Positions 11,101-24,304 are shown, counted from the stretch's first letter. The stretch is DNA of 64,000 bases from Ceratopteris richardii (GCA_020310875.1 CM035423.1:125433164-125497163); one strand, 5' to 3'. A program made the numbers and translations. Notes: generated from the letters alone by a model not told the origin.

Positions 11101-11660
11101 CTAGAATAAGGTTTACTTCCTAAATGTAGGTCTATAGCATGGTCAATTTACTAGGAGGGGGCATGCTTAGTAGATCATCATGAAATACATCTATATACTC
11201 ATCTAAAAGTTACGTGACATATTTAGGGATTTCTTCTTCTTTCTTCTTCTCATGAAGCCATTTCACGTAAACAAAGTATGTCCCACAACCCTACCCAATA
11301 CCCCTAATAACATCTACAGTAGAAATAGGAGCAAAACATGAATTACACTCTCCTACAAGATGATGTGCCGTCCCCTCCTTTTTCAAAGTAAGGATATCAC
11401 TTTTGGAATCAATCACAACATTTATATGAATTAACGATTCCATGCCAATGATTACACCATATCCTCTCATTTCAAGTACATGGAAGGTATCCAATAACTT
11501 ATATTCGCCAAATCAAGATTCTCAATAGAGCCTTGAGTATAGTGTATCCTACCATTAGGAATATTTACAGTCCTTTGGTCTGCAGCTCATGGTGCAATCC
11601 TACAGCCTCTACCAACTTATGAAAAAGGAAAAAAATTATACTACCCATATCGATCAAGAA
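11101..11660 (-). pseudogene. Gyp1 protease-to-RT linker remnant
   Basis: In minus sense 11494-11291 reads GMESLIHINVVIDSKSD, then a TLKKEG segment, resembling the region just after the gypsy protease ('LGMDWL...IDC'). Upstream (11660-11500) short pieces resemble a protease but no intact DSG is seen. It lies between gag and RT, as expected for Ty3/gypsy. Confidence 0.5.
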
Positions 11661-12773
11661 ACTAATCTTATGTGAGGATATGTACTCCGCAATCCTAATA
11701 CGGATGCCCTTGAATGAGATGGAATGGTCATCCATTCAAGAATAGTGGAAGAACACTTACATTGATCATGGGTTTCCTGAATCGTTGTATTTTCCTCTTG
11801 TAGGTTACTATCCTTGCCTGCATAGAATGGTTGATGGCCTTGTTTTGACGGTGTCCTTGTTCTCACATGGAAAGCAAATTCCCATTCTTTTGGTCCACTC
11901 TAAGAAATCATCACTAGAATCAGTCGATCCTCATCCATTAGGATTTTTTGAAATAATTCTCATAGGTCGATGTCTTGTTAAGATAACCCTTCATTTGGAT
12001 GCCTTTTTCTTAGTGGACTTCTCCATCTTCTTGAAGTTTTTTGCTTTGGCAATGGCATCCTGAAAATCTAAGCATTTAGAACCCTTCACTTGATGAGGAC
12101 GCTCTCCCTACAAACCCTCAATAATTTTTCTCTTCAAGGCATCTCTAGAAACTTTTATTGCATGCTTATTTAAACACATAAATTTCTCCTTATATTCTTC
12201 AAGAAACAAGTTATGTTTATCGTTTGCATGTTGCTTGAAGGATTAGATTTTCATTTTCTTTTCCATTTGATAATGTGGAAAACAATAATGCTTCTCTGCT
12301 TGATCTCAAAACTCTTTCGAGAGAATAGGCTTTTCATGTGCTCTTCTTTGCATTTCTGATTTCCAGCATAATTTGGGGACTTCCCACAGATGCAAAATTG
12401 CCACTTGCCTTTTGGCTCCTTGCTAAACACACATAGACCAAAGAAATGCTCAATCTCCTTGATCCATGCTTCAAAATCCTCTCTAGTTTTCTTCTCACCA
12501 TCAAATTTGTTGAGTTTGCTTTTTTAAACACTTGTGTAAGTGTAGAGTCAACATCATCATCACCATCTTTAGGTTCACATTGTCATCTAGTTGTACGTGC
12601 ATTTGATGTGACTACACCATTACCACCTTGCTCATTAAGGTCCATTAAACCATTTAAAGAGCCTTCTTTTTGTTTGTTGGATCTTTCTTTATGTAATTCT
12701 ACATTCAATCTACAAATAAGACCCTCTCACTCTTCCATATTCTTTTTCAAAGCGTACATTGTCCCAGAATCCA
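11661..12773 (-). pseudogene. Gyp1 gag remnant, copy 2
   Basis: This is a second copy of the gag seen at 5155-6213, again on the minus strand and again starting just inside a primer site. Similar landmarks appear in the same order: a coiled N-terminus near 12750, an acidic segment near 12560, a KLERILKHG segment near 12490 and a hydrophilic C-terminus. It is broken by many stops and frame changes. A nucleocapsid knuckle is not clearly readable. Confidence 0.6.
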
Positions 12774-12790
12774 GCCCTACTCTAATACCA
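12774..12790 (-). promoter_or_regulatory. Gyp1 primer binding site, copy 2
   Basis: The minus strand reads TGGTATTAGAGTAGGGC, close to the initiator tRNA-Met complement. It is 2 bp from the LTR start at 12793. Confidence 0.65.
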
Positions 12791-12792
12791 CT

Positions 12793-13438
12793 TGTAACAT
12801 GTCTCTTAATCTTTAATCATAATCCATAGAGAATAAAATAATTTAGCACAACAAGATATAAGAGAGTAGAAAGTATGCACAGAAAAAAGATAACAGAGAG
12901 AGTTTTATTATGTGGTCCAGATTTTACAAATAGTTTTGATCTATGTTACAAACTCTATCAAGTAGCTTCAATGAATAGCCTCATCCACCCAATCACACTC
13001 GAGTTGATCTCAATCTCAATCTATCATAATCCCAATTGCATTCAGGATAGAAAATGCTCATGACCAATGCACAACCATAACCCATATCCCTAGCTCTAAA
13101 TCTTTGATTCTCGATCTCGTGCGCTCATGGAATCTAGATGGTCCAAGAAAGTGTCTTTTTTTCATGTCTCATGCACGATTCCCAAACTAGACACATGTTT
13201 ACTTTTCATGTCCACCTCAAGAATCAAACCTGCAAAAATATAGGCAATCCATGCAACACACTCACACACATGTTGATTTGTTCTCTTAACCTGCAAGCAT
13301 GAATAAGATTAATCATGGCTTTTTTTTTTAAGTACCAAAAATGGCACTTTTTCAAGCCCTCTAACTCAAAACGGCTAAGGAATTATCGTTAGAGATGATT
13401 TATCTCCAAAAAGCTTTTGCTTGGAGATATTTTTCCTA
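12793..13438 (-). repeat. Gyp1 LTR and integrase-end region, copy 2
   Basis: It begins TGTAACATGTCTC next to the primer site and separates gag (left) from the integrase C-terminus (right). The far LTR boundary is not defined; no CA end with a matching inverted tip stands out. No coding sequence is recognised. Confidence 0.5.
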
Positions 13439-15513
13439 AAAAACATGATCAACATTAGCAACATGCATTTTAATTAATCCAACATGTAAAATTGCATGAA
13501 TTTTCAAGGTGTTAGGAAAATCAAGTAACTATGCAACAAAATGAACTTTCTTTAAGATTTTAAAAGGACAAACATAACGATCATACAATCTTCAATCTTT
13601 CCTTAGAACCACCTTTGATTTAAAAGGGCTCACTTTCAAAAAATAGATAATTTACTCTAAAATCTAATGGTCTCTTTTTGAAATCATGATATAACTTTTG
13701 ATGTTTATGTGAATCATCAATGTTCTTCTTTACCTTTTTCAGGCCCAAATCCATGTTTTTGAGCATCTACATCAACATGATTTTTTGAGTTAAAAAGTGA
13801 ATGTGGTATCAAACAATTCATGCCATACATTGCTTCAAAAGGTGTCATCACAATAGATGAATGCCATGTACTATTATATGCATACTCAACCAAATGCAAA
13901 TACTCAATCCAATTGTTTTTTTATTATTGACATACATATGTAACATATCCTCAAGCACCCGGTTAACACTCTCGCTGTCACCATCAGTTTGGTGATGAAA
14001 TGTACTACTCATGCATAATTCTATTCCTATGGACTGAAATGTTGCTCTCCAAAAATTAGACATAGAACTTGCATCCCTATCACAAATTATACTTTTAGGT
14101 ATACCATGTAACTTGAAAATTTTCTTTTATGAAAAGATTAGCAGCATGCATAGCTGTATCAGTTTTCCTCATGGGAAAAAAATGTGTCATCTTTGTAAGA
14201 CGGTCCACAACAACAAAGATGGTATCATCTCCACTTCTGGTCACAAATAAATTTTCTATGAAATCAATAGAGATGGATTCCCATTTTTTATTAAGCACAT
14301 CTAATGATTCTAACATACTATGACTTCTCTTAAATTCAATCTTGACTTGTTGACATTTCAGACATTCTTCACATACCTCCTAATGTTATGTTTCATACAT
14401 GGTCAATAATATGAAGCTTTCAATTAAGTGTTTCCTAGAAAAACCAAGGTATGCAAAGAAAGGTGCATCATTAAATTCATGAAGAATCTTTTCTTTCAAA
14501 ATGGGTCTTAACGAAATACACAAATGAGAATAACAATAAAAATCATTATTTCTCAAATGAAATTTTCCCCAAAACATAGAACCTAGATTTTCATACAAAG
14601 TTTCAATATTGATGCATAATACAAAGCTTTTTTTATTTCAATTTGAATATCAAATTCAAAAAATACAATAGAAATCGAGTTGCATAAAGGTTTATGAATC
14701 AAAGTATTAGCCACTTTATTTTCTTTTCTTGCTAAGTATTTAATAGCAAAATGATATTAGCAATTTGATCCATCCTTTTTGTCTATTGTTAAGTAAAGGA
14801 TGAGTAAAGATATATTTAGGTCTTTGATGATCTGTTCTTAATTCAAACTTTACTCCAAGCAATAAGTATCTCCAATGTTTAAGTGCATGAACAACTGCAA
14901 GCCTTTCCAAGTCATGTGTTGTATAATTTAATTCATGTTTCCTTAGTTTCCATGAATCATAAGCCACTATTCTTCCTTCTTGTGAAGGTACACGTCCAAT
15001 TTGACTTCCACTAGCATCACATGTAACAATAATCGGCTTCCCTAACTCAGGTATTCTAAGCACACAATTTTCAAACAGTTTTGTTTTAGTTCTTGATTGC
15101 ATTTTCACACTCATCATTATATGTGAAGTCTATATTTTTCCTTGTAATTTTGTAAGAGGATTTGCAATTCTTGAAAATTTCCTAATGTATGCCCTTTCAT
15201 ATTGTCCCAAACAAAGGAAGTTTCTCACATCTCTCACACAATTGGGTGTAGATGAGTCAACTATCATTTTAACATTCTTAGGATCTATGTGAATCCGTTC
15301 CTTAGGAACAACTCTTGCCAAATAATTCACTTCCTTGATTGAAAAGAAAAGAGCTCATCTTACCATACATTTTATGCTCTCTGGGTTTCTATAAAGTCCT
15401 CTTGAGATGCAATAAATTTTCATCATCATTCTTAGAATGAACGAAAATGTCTTCAAGAAAGAATAAAATAAATTCATCAAGGTATTCATAAAACACATTA
15501 TTCATAAAAAACA
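13439..15513 (-). pseudogene. Gyp1 pol remnant, unit A
   Basis: In minus sense it reads RT palm (VFYEYLDEF, catalytic box decayed to FLED, 15510-15420), RT connection (15330-15130; VRDVRNFLCLGQYERAYI), RNase H (15117-14740; VTCDASGSQIG, HDLERLAVVHALKHWRYLL), integrase zinc and core (14598-14095; DRLTKMTHFFPMRK) and the HHQTDG motif with LEDML (14063-13848). The last part keeps a chromovirus-like integrase C-terminus ending in an IH-LHV-type motif at about 13480. Frame changes separate almost every block. RT is cut at 15513 by the Cop1 LTR. Confidence 0.85.
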
Positions 15514-15660
15514 TGTTAGGTTGTCATCGGTATAGATATCCAAGTTGCAATTTATATAGTATTTTCAGTAGCTCTTGGAATTCCCAAGAAAACAACGGAC
15601 TATTATTTATGTAATCGTTGCATGGAACTTCATCCAGAGAAGATAGAGAGAGATAGAGAG

Positions 15661-15723
<63 letters not shown>

Positions 15724-15728
15724 AATAT

Positions 15729-15806
<78 letters not shown>

Positions 15807-16022
15807 GGTGACATATGCCTATTGTAATGTTGTTCAAACATTTTGTGGAGTAATATATTTGGAAATAATGAATGTATTACCACTAGAATGTACAAAGATT
15901 AGTAGCCCATTAGGGTAATAGGCATATATACAAGCCGAGAGTAAAAAATCTCCTAAAGAGGGAAAAATGTACCCCAGTAGTCCTAATGTGTTCACACACA
16001 GCACTACCTACATATATCAACA
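15514..16022 (-). repeat. Cop1 3' LTR, unit A
   Basis: The 509-bp LTR runs TGTTAGG...TCAACA on the plus strand and has a (TA)n tract in its middle. It is followed in minus sense by a polypurine tract (AAGGGGGAT, rc of 16024-16032) and Cop1 pol. It interrupts Gyp1 RT. Confidence 0.85.
15664..15802. repeat. TA microsatellite in Cop1 LTR, unit A
   Basis: TA dinucleotides run for about 139 bp with a few interruptions (gtat, aaat). YIYIYI open frames here are translations of the repeat. Confidence 0.98.
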
Positions 16023-16503
16023 AATCCCCCTTGGAAATGATGTAATGAACAAGGCGCTTGCACTCATGTATAAGGAGGTACCAAGCTATTTGGAATCAAT
16101 CCACAAAAGGAAGTAATCCCAAGGCTTTGCGGAAAGCTTCAAACTTCTCCCTAGGTAGAGACTTTGTGGAAAGGTGTGTAATGTTATCCTATGTGGGCAC
16201 ATATGCCAAAATGATCTCTCTAAGAGAGAATCTCTCCGTGACATAATGATAGTGCACCTTGATGTGGTTAGTGTGAGCATGGAACACAAGATTCCTCACA
16301 ATTTCCAATGTGCTCTGACTATTAGTGAAGATGGTGGTGGCAGAAGACTAGACAACATCCAAATCAACCATAAGGCATCTGAGTCACACACACTCAATAG
16401 TCACTATGAAAGTTTCCCTATACGTAGCCTCACAACTGGAAACGGCCAAAGTAGGCTACTTCTTGCTCAACCAAGATATACATGAGCTACCAAGCATGAA
16501 GCA
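16023..16503 (-). pseudogene. Cop1 (copia) RNase H end, unit A
   Basis: In minus sense it encodes in pieces the C-terminal RNase H of a copia element: SWLSKK, SQSALEIV, HTKHIKVHYHYVRE, SLPREKFEAFRKALGLLPF. The frame is broken. The polypurine tract lies at its end (16024-16032). At about 16503 it joins Cop2 RNase H abruptly. Confidence 0.8.
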
Positions 16504-17392
16504 AATGCAAAGATCCATCAATAGGCATCTGAGCCATATACACTCCAGTGTGGCTGTGAAAAATGCCCTGTACTCAGCTTCATAACTCAATGTTGCCACT
16601 GTAGGTTGCTTCTTACTCAACCAAGATATGCATGAGTCTCCAAGGAAAAAGCAATTACCACTAGTGGACACAAGTGTATCATAACAACCATCCTAATCAC
16701 TATCTGTAAAAGCATGCAAGCATGGCTGAATGTCTCTTCCATAAAAGAGACCTAAGCTCAAAGTGCCTTTGAGATATCTAAACACATGTTTCACCGCTTG
16801 CCCATGCTTAGTGCCAAGGCTTTGCATGAATCGACTCAACTCAGAAACTGCATACTGTATATCCCACCTTGTGTTGCATACATATATAAGACATGCCACA
16901 ACTTGTTGATAAAGAGAAGTGTCAAATGCATCACTAGAATCCTCAACTAAGAACCTGAATCCTGTCTCAACAGGTGTCAAAATTGGCTTGCAATCCTCAA
17001 AGTCAAAACATTGAAGTGGTTTTTCAACATACTTTGCTTGATGCATGACAATTCCCCCCCTCAACGGATACAAACTGGATGCCGAGATAGTAACTCAAAA
17101 GACCAAGATAAATGGCATCAAAATTATGGTGCAAATCATGCATAAGAATGTCAAGTTTTGCATCACATGGCCCAGTCAAGAGTATGTCATCGACATAAAG
17201 AATATGCACTATAAGATCAGCCCCATCTTTGCGTACATAGAGTGTGCTTTCAATTGGACTACATGTGAAGCCAAGATCAATCAAGTGCTTATGGATTTTC
17301 TCATACCATGAACGTGGAGCTTGCTTGAGACCATACAAGGCTTTATGCAAGCAACAAACCATATGCTCTTTCCCTTTCATAGCGAATCTAGG
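16504..17392 (-). pseudogene. Cop2 RNase H/RT, unit A, fused to Cop1
   Basis: RT (17392-17050) keeps [10 protein letters not shown] and an intact YVDD box. The frame breaks at the C-run 17054-17060, after which KYVEKPLQCFDFEDCKPI and RNase H motifs follow (17073-16693 and 16671-16504). After CLLMDLC the frame passes into Cop1 RNase H, so SWLSKK occurs twice. This chimera comes from a deletion that removed the Cop2 end and LTR. PPGF borders the Gyp2 LTR. Confidence 0.85.
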
Positions 17393-17397
17393 AGGTT

Positions 17398-18009
17398 TGT
17401 TGGCATACAAGTCATATAAAGAGCATACAGGCACAATGGAGCAGTCATGCACTATACGGCAACAAGGCCTAATCATTTTTTTCCATGAACTACTTCCAAC
17501 TTTAGTGATTTTCATCACTACACACACATTGTAAATCTCATTTTTGGTAGAATAGACTCCATTTTGTTCAAGCCGAGGAGTCCTCGAGCTTGAGGAGTAT
17601 TAGAATTAACTACATACCAATTTTCATAATTTTTAGACTCCGTTTGAGCCCTCAAATAGGGTCCAGAACCTAATTTTTAACTAGGCCGAACACTAGGTCT
17701 GGACAAGGCCAAAGCTAGTCAGAAAACTATAAAAAGAGCTAGAGAGCTCATTTTTGGGGTTAGATTGTTTGTGAATTGAGCTTATGTAAGAGACTTTTTG
17801 ACTAATGCAAAGAACTCCATTGTTCCTCTTCTTGTTCTTGCCTTGTGTGCGCGTGTGTGTGTATGTGTGTGCATGCTTGTGTGCTTCTCACTCACACACT
17901 TGTGCCATCACTTGCTCATAGTCTTCATACTAGTCCTCACGTCTCTCGAGATTGACAATTATGAGGTGGATCTCCTCATGTTGGTACTCACCATTGCGTT
18001 AGAGAGACA
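17398..18009 (+). repeat. Gyp2 5' LTR, unit A
   Basis: It is 612 bp, TGTTGGC...GAGACA, preceded by AGGTT (17393-17397). The central TATA box is kept. Confidence 0.9.
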
Positions 18010-18016
18010 CCAAATT

Positions 18017-18034
18017 TGGCCCCGTTGCCGGGGA
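18017..18034 (+). promoter_or_regulatory. Gyp2 primer binding site, unit A
   Basis: TGGCCCCGTTGCCGGGGA has one mismatch to the tRNA-Asp complement, shared with unit B (23125-23142). A short leader follows to 18269, where Gyp1 integrase starts without any satellite. Confidence 0.85.
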
Positions 18035-18269
18035 AGGAAAGAGCTTCCAGGACGAGCGTGTGATGGTGAGACATAGAGTTGAGACATTGGAGTCATAGGT
18101 AATATCCTTCCTTTTCTTTATTTTTCTTCATTTTTGCTTCTTTTTTGCATCACCATCATCACCATCTTCATCCTCACCATCTCCCACCTCCATCTCCATC
18201 TTCACAAAAGTTTTAGTTTTTTAGTCATATCCCACTTCCCACCTCATTTCCCTCATTCCACCTCTAAGA

Positions 18270-19695
18270 GAGTTAGGTATACCACGTAACTTGAAAATTT
18301 CCTTTTATGAAAAGATTAGCAGCATGCATAGCTGTATCAGTTTTTTCCTCATGGGAAAAAAATGTGTCATCTTTGTAAGACGGTCCACAACAACAAAGAT
18401 GGTATCATCTCCACTTCTGATCACAAATAATTTTTTTATGAAAACAATAGAGATGGATTCCCATTTTTCATTAAGCACATCTAATGATTGTAACATACTA
18501 TGACTTCTCTTAAATTCAACCTTGACTTGTTGACATTTTAGACACTATTTCACATACCTTCTACTGTCATGTTTCATACATGGTCAATAATATGAAGCTT
18601 TCACTTTAGTGTGTCCTAGAAAAACCAAGGTATGCAAAGAAAGGTGCATCATTAAATTCATGAAGAATCTTTTCTTTCAAAATGGGTCTTAACGAAATAC
18701 ACAAACGAGAATAACAATAAAAATCATTTTTCTCAAATGAAATTTTCCCCAAAACATAGAACCTAGATTTGCATACAAACTTTTCAATAGTGATGCATAA
18801 TACAAAGCTTCTTTTATTTCAATTTCAATATCAAATTCAAAAAATACAATAGAAATCGAGTTGCATAAAGGTTTATGAATCAAAGTATTAGCCACTTTAT
18901 TTTCTTTTCTTGCTAAGTATTGAATAGCAAAATGATATAAGCAATATGATCCATCCTTTTTGTCTATTATTAAGTAAAGGATGAGTAAAGATATATTTAG
19001 GTCTTTGATGATCTGTTCTTAATTCAAACTTTACTCCAAGCAATAAGTATCTCCAATGTTTGAGTGCATGAACAACTGCAAGCCTTTTCAAGTCATGTGT
19101 TGTATAATTTAATTCATGTTTCCTTAGTTTCCATGGGTCATAAGCCACTATTCTTCCTTCTTGTGAAGGTACACGTCCAATTTGACTTCCACTAGCATCA
19201 CATGTTACAATAATCGGCTTCCCTAACTCAGGTATTCTTAGCACACAATTTTCAAATAGTTTTGTTTTAGTTCTTGAAATGCATTTTCACACTCGTCATT
19301 ATATGTGAAGTCTATATTTTTCCTTGTATTTTTGTAAGAGGATTTGCAATTCTTGAAAATTTCCTAATGTATGCCCTTTCATATTGTCCCAAACAAAGGA
19401 AGTTTCTCACATCTCTCACACAATTGGGTGTAGATGAGTCAACTATCGTTTTAACATTCTTAGGATCTATGTGAATCCGTTCCTTAGGAACAACTCTTGC
19501 CAAATAATTCACTTCCTTGATTGAACAAAAGAGAGCTCATCTTACCATATATTCTATGCTCTCTGGGTTTCTATAAAGTCCTCTTGAGATGCAATAAATT
19601 TTCATCATTATTCTTAGAATGAACGAAAATGTCTTCAAGAAAGAATAAAGTAAATTCATCAAGGTATTCATAAAACACATTATTCATAAAAAATA
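18270..19695 (-). pseudogene. Gyp1 pol remnant, unit B
   Basis: In minus sense it carries RT palm scrap, RT connection (19512-19312), RNase H (19244-18897; VTCDASGSQIG, HDLKRLAVVHALKHW) and integrase zinc/core (18895-18305; DRLTKMTHFFPMRK). The integrase HHQTDG part and C-terminus are missing on the left. Frames are broken. Confidence 0.85.
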
Positions 19696-20194
<499 letters not shown>

Positions 20195-21026
20195 AATCCC
20201 CCTTGGAAGTGATGTGGTGAACAAGGAGCTTGCACTCATGTATAAGGAAGTACCAAGCTATTTGGAATCAATCCACAAAAGGAAGTAATCCCAAGGCTTT
20301 GCGGAAAGCTTCAAACTTCTCCCTAGGTAGAGACTTTGTGGAAAGGTCTGCAATGTTATCCTATGTGAGCACATATGCCAAAATGATCTTTCTAACAGAG
20401 AATCTCTCCCTGACATAATGATCATGCACCTTGATGTGCTTAGTGCCAGCATGGAACACAAGGTTCCTCACAATTTCCAATGTGCTCTGACTATTAGTGA
20501 AGATGGTGGTGGTAGAAGACTAGACAACACCCAAATCAGCCATAAGGCATCTGAGTCACACACACTCAGTAGTCACTATGAAAGTTGCCCTATATGCAGC
20601 CTCACAACTGGAAAGGGCCACAGTAGGCTACTTCTTGCTCAATGAAGATATACATGAGCTACCAAGCATGAAGCAAAAGCCACTAGTGGACACATGATTG
20701 TCATAGCAACTAGCCCGCTCAGAGTCAAAAAAAGCATGTAAATCTAGTAGTAGTGATCCCCCTCTGGGATAAAACAATCCAAGTAGTCAGGTACCACTCA
20801 AGTAGTGAAAAAAAATGCTTAATTGCCTACCAATGCTTGACACCTAGGCAATGCATAAATCTGCTCATCTGTGAGATAGCAAACTGAATATCTAGCTGAG
20901 TAATGCATAAGTAAATTAAGCACCCAACACCTTGCTGATAGAGAATAGCATTAAATGCATCTAGAGCATCATGAAGACTCAACTATAAACCTATCTCCAT
21001 AAGAGTGGTAATAGGTTTATAGTTTT
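20195..21026 (-). pseudogene. Cop1 RNase H and RT end, unit B
   Basis: In minus sense it covers copia RNase H (about 20300-20700) and the end of RT (about 20760-21020: QQGVGCLIYLC-like and PITTLME-like pieces). It is interrupted by stops and frame changes. At 21027 the Cop2 LTR is inserted. Confidence 0.75.
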
Positions 21027-21308
21027 TGTTGGCTGCGTGTAGAAGTGTGAGAGACACACAAGAAGCACACACAAGGAGCACAAACTTAGCAAGACACACG
21101 GAGAAGACGGATGGTTGGAATAGCTCTCCCTATTGACGATGAACTGATCTGAAGTAAGAGCTGAATAATATCCCTAAGTACAAAGTACCACCACATATGA
21201 GTGAATCATGTATGTGCTAACATGGGGAAAAAACTTCTAGACAACACTAGAGTAAAAAGTGCCCATGTATAAGGAAAAGGTTCACTTGAGGAACACATAA
21301 ATGTAACA
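21027..21308 (-). repeat. Cop2 3' LTR, unit B
   Basis: It is 282 bp, TGTTGG...GTAACA, the same length as copy 1. Confidence 0.85.
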
Positions 21309-22501
21309 AACCCCCTTGGAGCGAATGTTGTGAACACATAGAGGGAGTGAAAGATGAGCCCCCACAAGGTAGTAAGCCTAAAGCTTTGCGAGAAGCTTCA
21401 AACTTTTCCCGTGGAAGAGCTTTGGTGAATATGTTTGCCACATTATCTTGTGTAGGCACATATACCAAATCAATATCTCTTGCATGAAGGCTCTCTCTCA
21501 CATAGTGATAATGCACCTCAATATGTTTGGTCCATGCATGAAACAATGAGTTTTGTGCAATGGCCAATGCACTCTGACTATTAGTGAGAATATGCGTAGC
21601 AGCATCAATCTCCATGCAAAGATCCATCAATAGGCATCTTAGCAATATACACTCCACTGTAGTTGTGAAAAATGCCCTGTACTCAGCTTCATAACTCAAT
21701 GTTGCCACTGTAGGTTGCTTCTTACTCAACCAAGATATGCATGAGTCTCCAAGGAAAAAGCAATTACCACTAGTGGACACATGAGTATCATAACAACCAG
21801 CCCAATCACTATCTGTAAAAGCATGCAAGCATGGCTGAATATCTCTTCCATAAAAGAGACCTAAGCTCAAAGTGCCTTTGAGATATCTAAACACATGTTT
21901 AATCGCTTGCCAATGCTTAGTGCTAAGGCTATGCATGAATCGACTCAACTCAGAAACCGTATACTATATATCCCACCTTGTGTTGCAAACATATATAAGA
22001 CATCCCACAGCTTGCTGATAAAGAGAAGTGTCAAATGCATCACTAGAATCCTCAACTAAGAACCTGAATCCTGTCTCAACAGGTGTGAAAATTGGCTTGC
22101 AATCCTCAAAGTCAAAACATTGAAGTGGTTTTTCAACATACTTTGCTTGATGCATGACAATTCCCCCCCTCAACGGATATAAATTGGATGCCGAGATAGT
22201 AGCTCAAAAGACCAAGATAAATGGCATCAAAATTATGTTGCAAATCATGCATAAGAATGTCAAGTTTTGCATCACATGGCCGAGTCATGAGTATGTCATC
22301 GACATAAAGAATATGCACTATAAGATCAGCCCCATCTTTGCGTACATAGAGTGTGCTTTAATTTGGACTACATGTGAAGCCAAGATCAATCAAGTGCTTA
22401 TGGATTTTCTCATACCATGCACGTGGAGCTTGCTTGAGACCATACAAGGCTTTATGCAAGCGACAAACCATATGCTCTTTCTCTTTCATATCGAATCTAG
22501 G
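21309..22501 (-). pseudogene. Cop2 RT/RNase H, unit B
   Basis: In minus sense: RT pieces (22501-22358, 22318-22133, YVDD intact), the shared frame break at the C-run 22163-22169, a linker (22173-21964) and RNase H (21948 to about 21355; TDSDWAG, SWLSKKQPTVATLSYEAEY). The normal stop after LGLLPCGG is lost (TGA changed to TCA), so the frame runs on to 21247 through the polypurine tract into the LTR. The start of RT is cut by Gyp2. Confidence 0.88.
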
Positions 22502-22506
22502 AGGTT

Positions 22507-23117
22507 TTTTGGCATACAAGTCATATAAAGAGCATACAGGCACAACGAAGCAGTCATGCACAATACGGCAACAGGGCCTAATCATTTTTTCCATGAACTA
22601 CTTTCAACTTTAGTGATTTTCATCACTACACACACATTGTAAATCCAATTTTTGGTAGAATAGACTCCATTTTGTTCAAGCCGAGGAGTCCTCGAGCTTG
22701 AGGAGTACTAGAGTTAACTACATACCAATTTTCATAATGTTTAGACTCCGTTTGAGCCCTCAAATAGGCTCCAGAACCTAATTTTTAACTAGGCCGGACA
22801 CTAGATCTGGACAAGGCCAAAGCTAGTTAGAAAACTATAAAAAGAGCTAGAGAGCTCATTTTTGGGATTAGATTGTTTGTGAATTGAGCTTATGTAAGAG
22901 GATTTTTGACTAATGCAAAGAACTCCATTGTTCCTCTCCTTGTTCTTGCCTTGTGTGCGCATGTTTGTGTATGTGTGTGCATGCTTGTGTGCTTCTCACT
23001 CACACACTTGTGCCATCACTTGCTCATAGTCTTCATACTAGTCCTCACTTCTCCACGGATTGACAATTATGAGGTGGATCTCCTCATGTTGGTACTCACC
23101 ATTGTGTTAGAATGACA
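22507..23117 (+). repeat. Gyp2 5' LTR, unit B
   Basis: It is 611 bp. The first TG is mutated to TT. AGGTT precedes it (22502-22506) and a TATA box is present. Confidence 0.88.
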
Positions 23118-23124
23118 CCAAATT

Positions 23125-23142
23125 TGGCCCCGTTGCCGGGGA
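23125..23142 (+). promoter_or_regulatory. Gyp2 primer binding site, unit B
   Basis: TGGCCCCGTTGCCGGGGA carries the same single mismatch as unit A. Confidence 0.85.
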
Positions 23143-23629
23143 AAGAGCTTTGAGGACGAGCGTGTGATGGTAAGACGTAGAGTTGAGACATTGGAGTCAT
23201 AGGTAATATCCTTCCTTTTCTTTATTTTTCTTCATTTTTGCTTCTTTTTTGCATCACCATCATCACCATCTTCATCCTCACCATCTCCCACCTCCATCTC
23301 CATCTTCACAAAAATTTCAGTTTTTTGGTCATATCCCACTTCCCACCTCATTTCCCTCATTCCACCTGTGAGAGAGAGTGAGAGAGAGCTTGCATGCTAT
23401 CAATTTTTGTGTGTTTTTTGAGCTTTTACTGTAGGATTTAGCTGTACCACCATCTCCAGTAGCTTGCGCAGGTACAACAGACTCTGCATAGGTCCCGGGA
23501 CGACGACCTCTGTCTATCGCGACACATAGAAAAAGTTAATATTTTTGGAATGCATGTTTGGCACGATAACTTAGACCATGAGAGCACTCCAAATCACTAA
23601 AAAATTCTAAAAAATTTGCGTTTTTTCAT
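23143..23629 (+). other. Gyp2 leader, unit B
   Basis: Untranslated leader with CAC/CAT-rich and GA-rich tracts, matching copy 1 and unit C. No gene. Confidence 0.7.
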
Positions 23630-24304
23630 TCTATCGCCACAGACACAGTTTATTATGACAGAGAGAGTCTATCCCGACAGACAGAGTCTATCGCGACAGA
23701 CAGCGTCTATCGCGACAGACAACATCTATCGCGAGAGACATCGTCTATCGCAACAGACAGCACCCCACGAGAGAGACCGTCTATCGCGATAGACACTGTT
23801 TATCGTGATAGACAGGCCCACGACAGACACCCGTCTATCATGACAGACAGAGACCCACGACAGACACCGTCTATCGCAATAGACCAAAGCACGACAGACG
23901 ACAGACAGTGTCTATCGCGATAGAAACCCGTCTATCGCGACAAACAGAACCCCGCGACAAACAGCGTCTATCACGACAGACAGTGTCTATCACGATAGAC
24001 CAAACCATGACAGACAACAGACAGTGTCTATCGCGATAGACACCCGTCTATCGCGATAGACAGAACCCCACGACAAACAGCGTCTATCATGACAGACACC
24101 ATCTATCGCGACAGACCAAACCAGGACAGACGACAGACAGCGTCTATCGTGACAGACATCGTCTATCGCGACAGCCACGACCCCATGATAGACCCGTCTA
24201 TCGCGAGAGACACCGTCTATCGCGATAGATAGTCCACATGAGAGCTAGAGTCTATCGCGACCGACACTGCTATCGCGACAGACACCTTCTATCGCGATAG
24301 ACAG
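23630..24304 (+). repeat. Palindromic minisatellite, unit B
   Basis: The same monomer of about 19 bp (TCTATCGCGACAGACA core) as in copy 1, with variable monomer spacing and CpG-to-TpG/CpA changes. A 180-bp unique leader tail follows to 24481. Confidence 0.9.

Larger units (their letters stand above)
13439..18269. repeat. Array unit A (4.8 kb)
   Basis: This is the first unit of the head-to-tail array: Gyp1 pol, Cop1 LTR and RNase H, Cop2 RNase H/RT, Gyp2 LTR and short leader. Compared with unit C it lacks the Cop1 RT piece, the Cop2 LTR and RNase H end (deleted at about 16503) and the satellite (leader cut at 18269). Its left flank keeps native Gyp1 sequence, so it may be closest to the founder. 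Confidence 0.8.

Noticed and set aside
15607..15918. Open frames with long Tyr-Ile repeats (also near 19800-20060 and 26500-26860)
   Set aside because: They are translations of the TA microsatellite.
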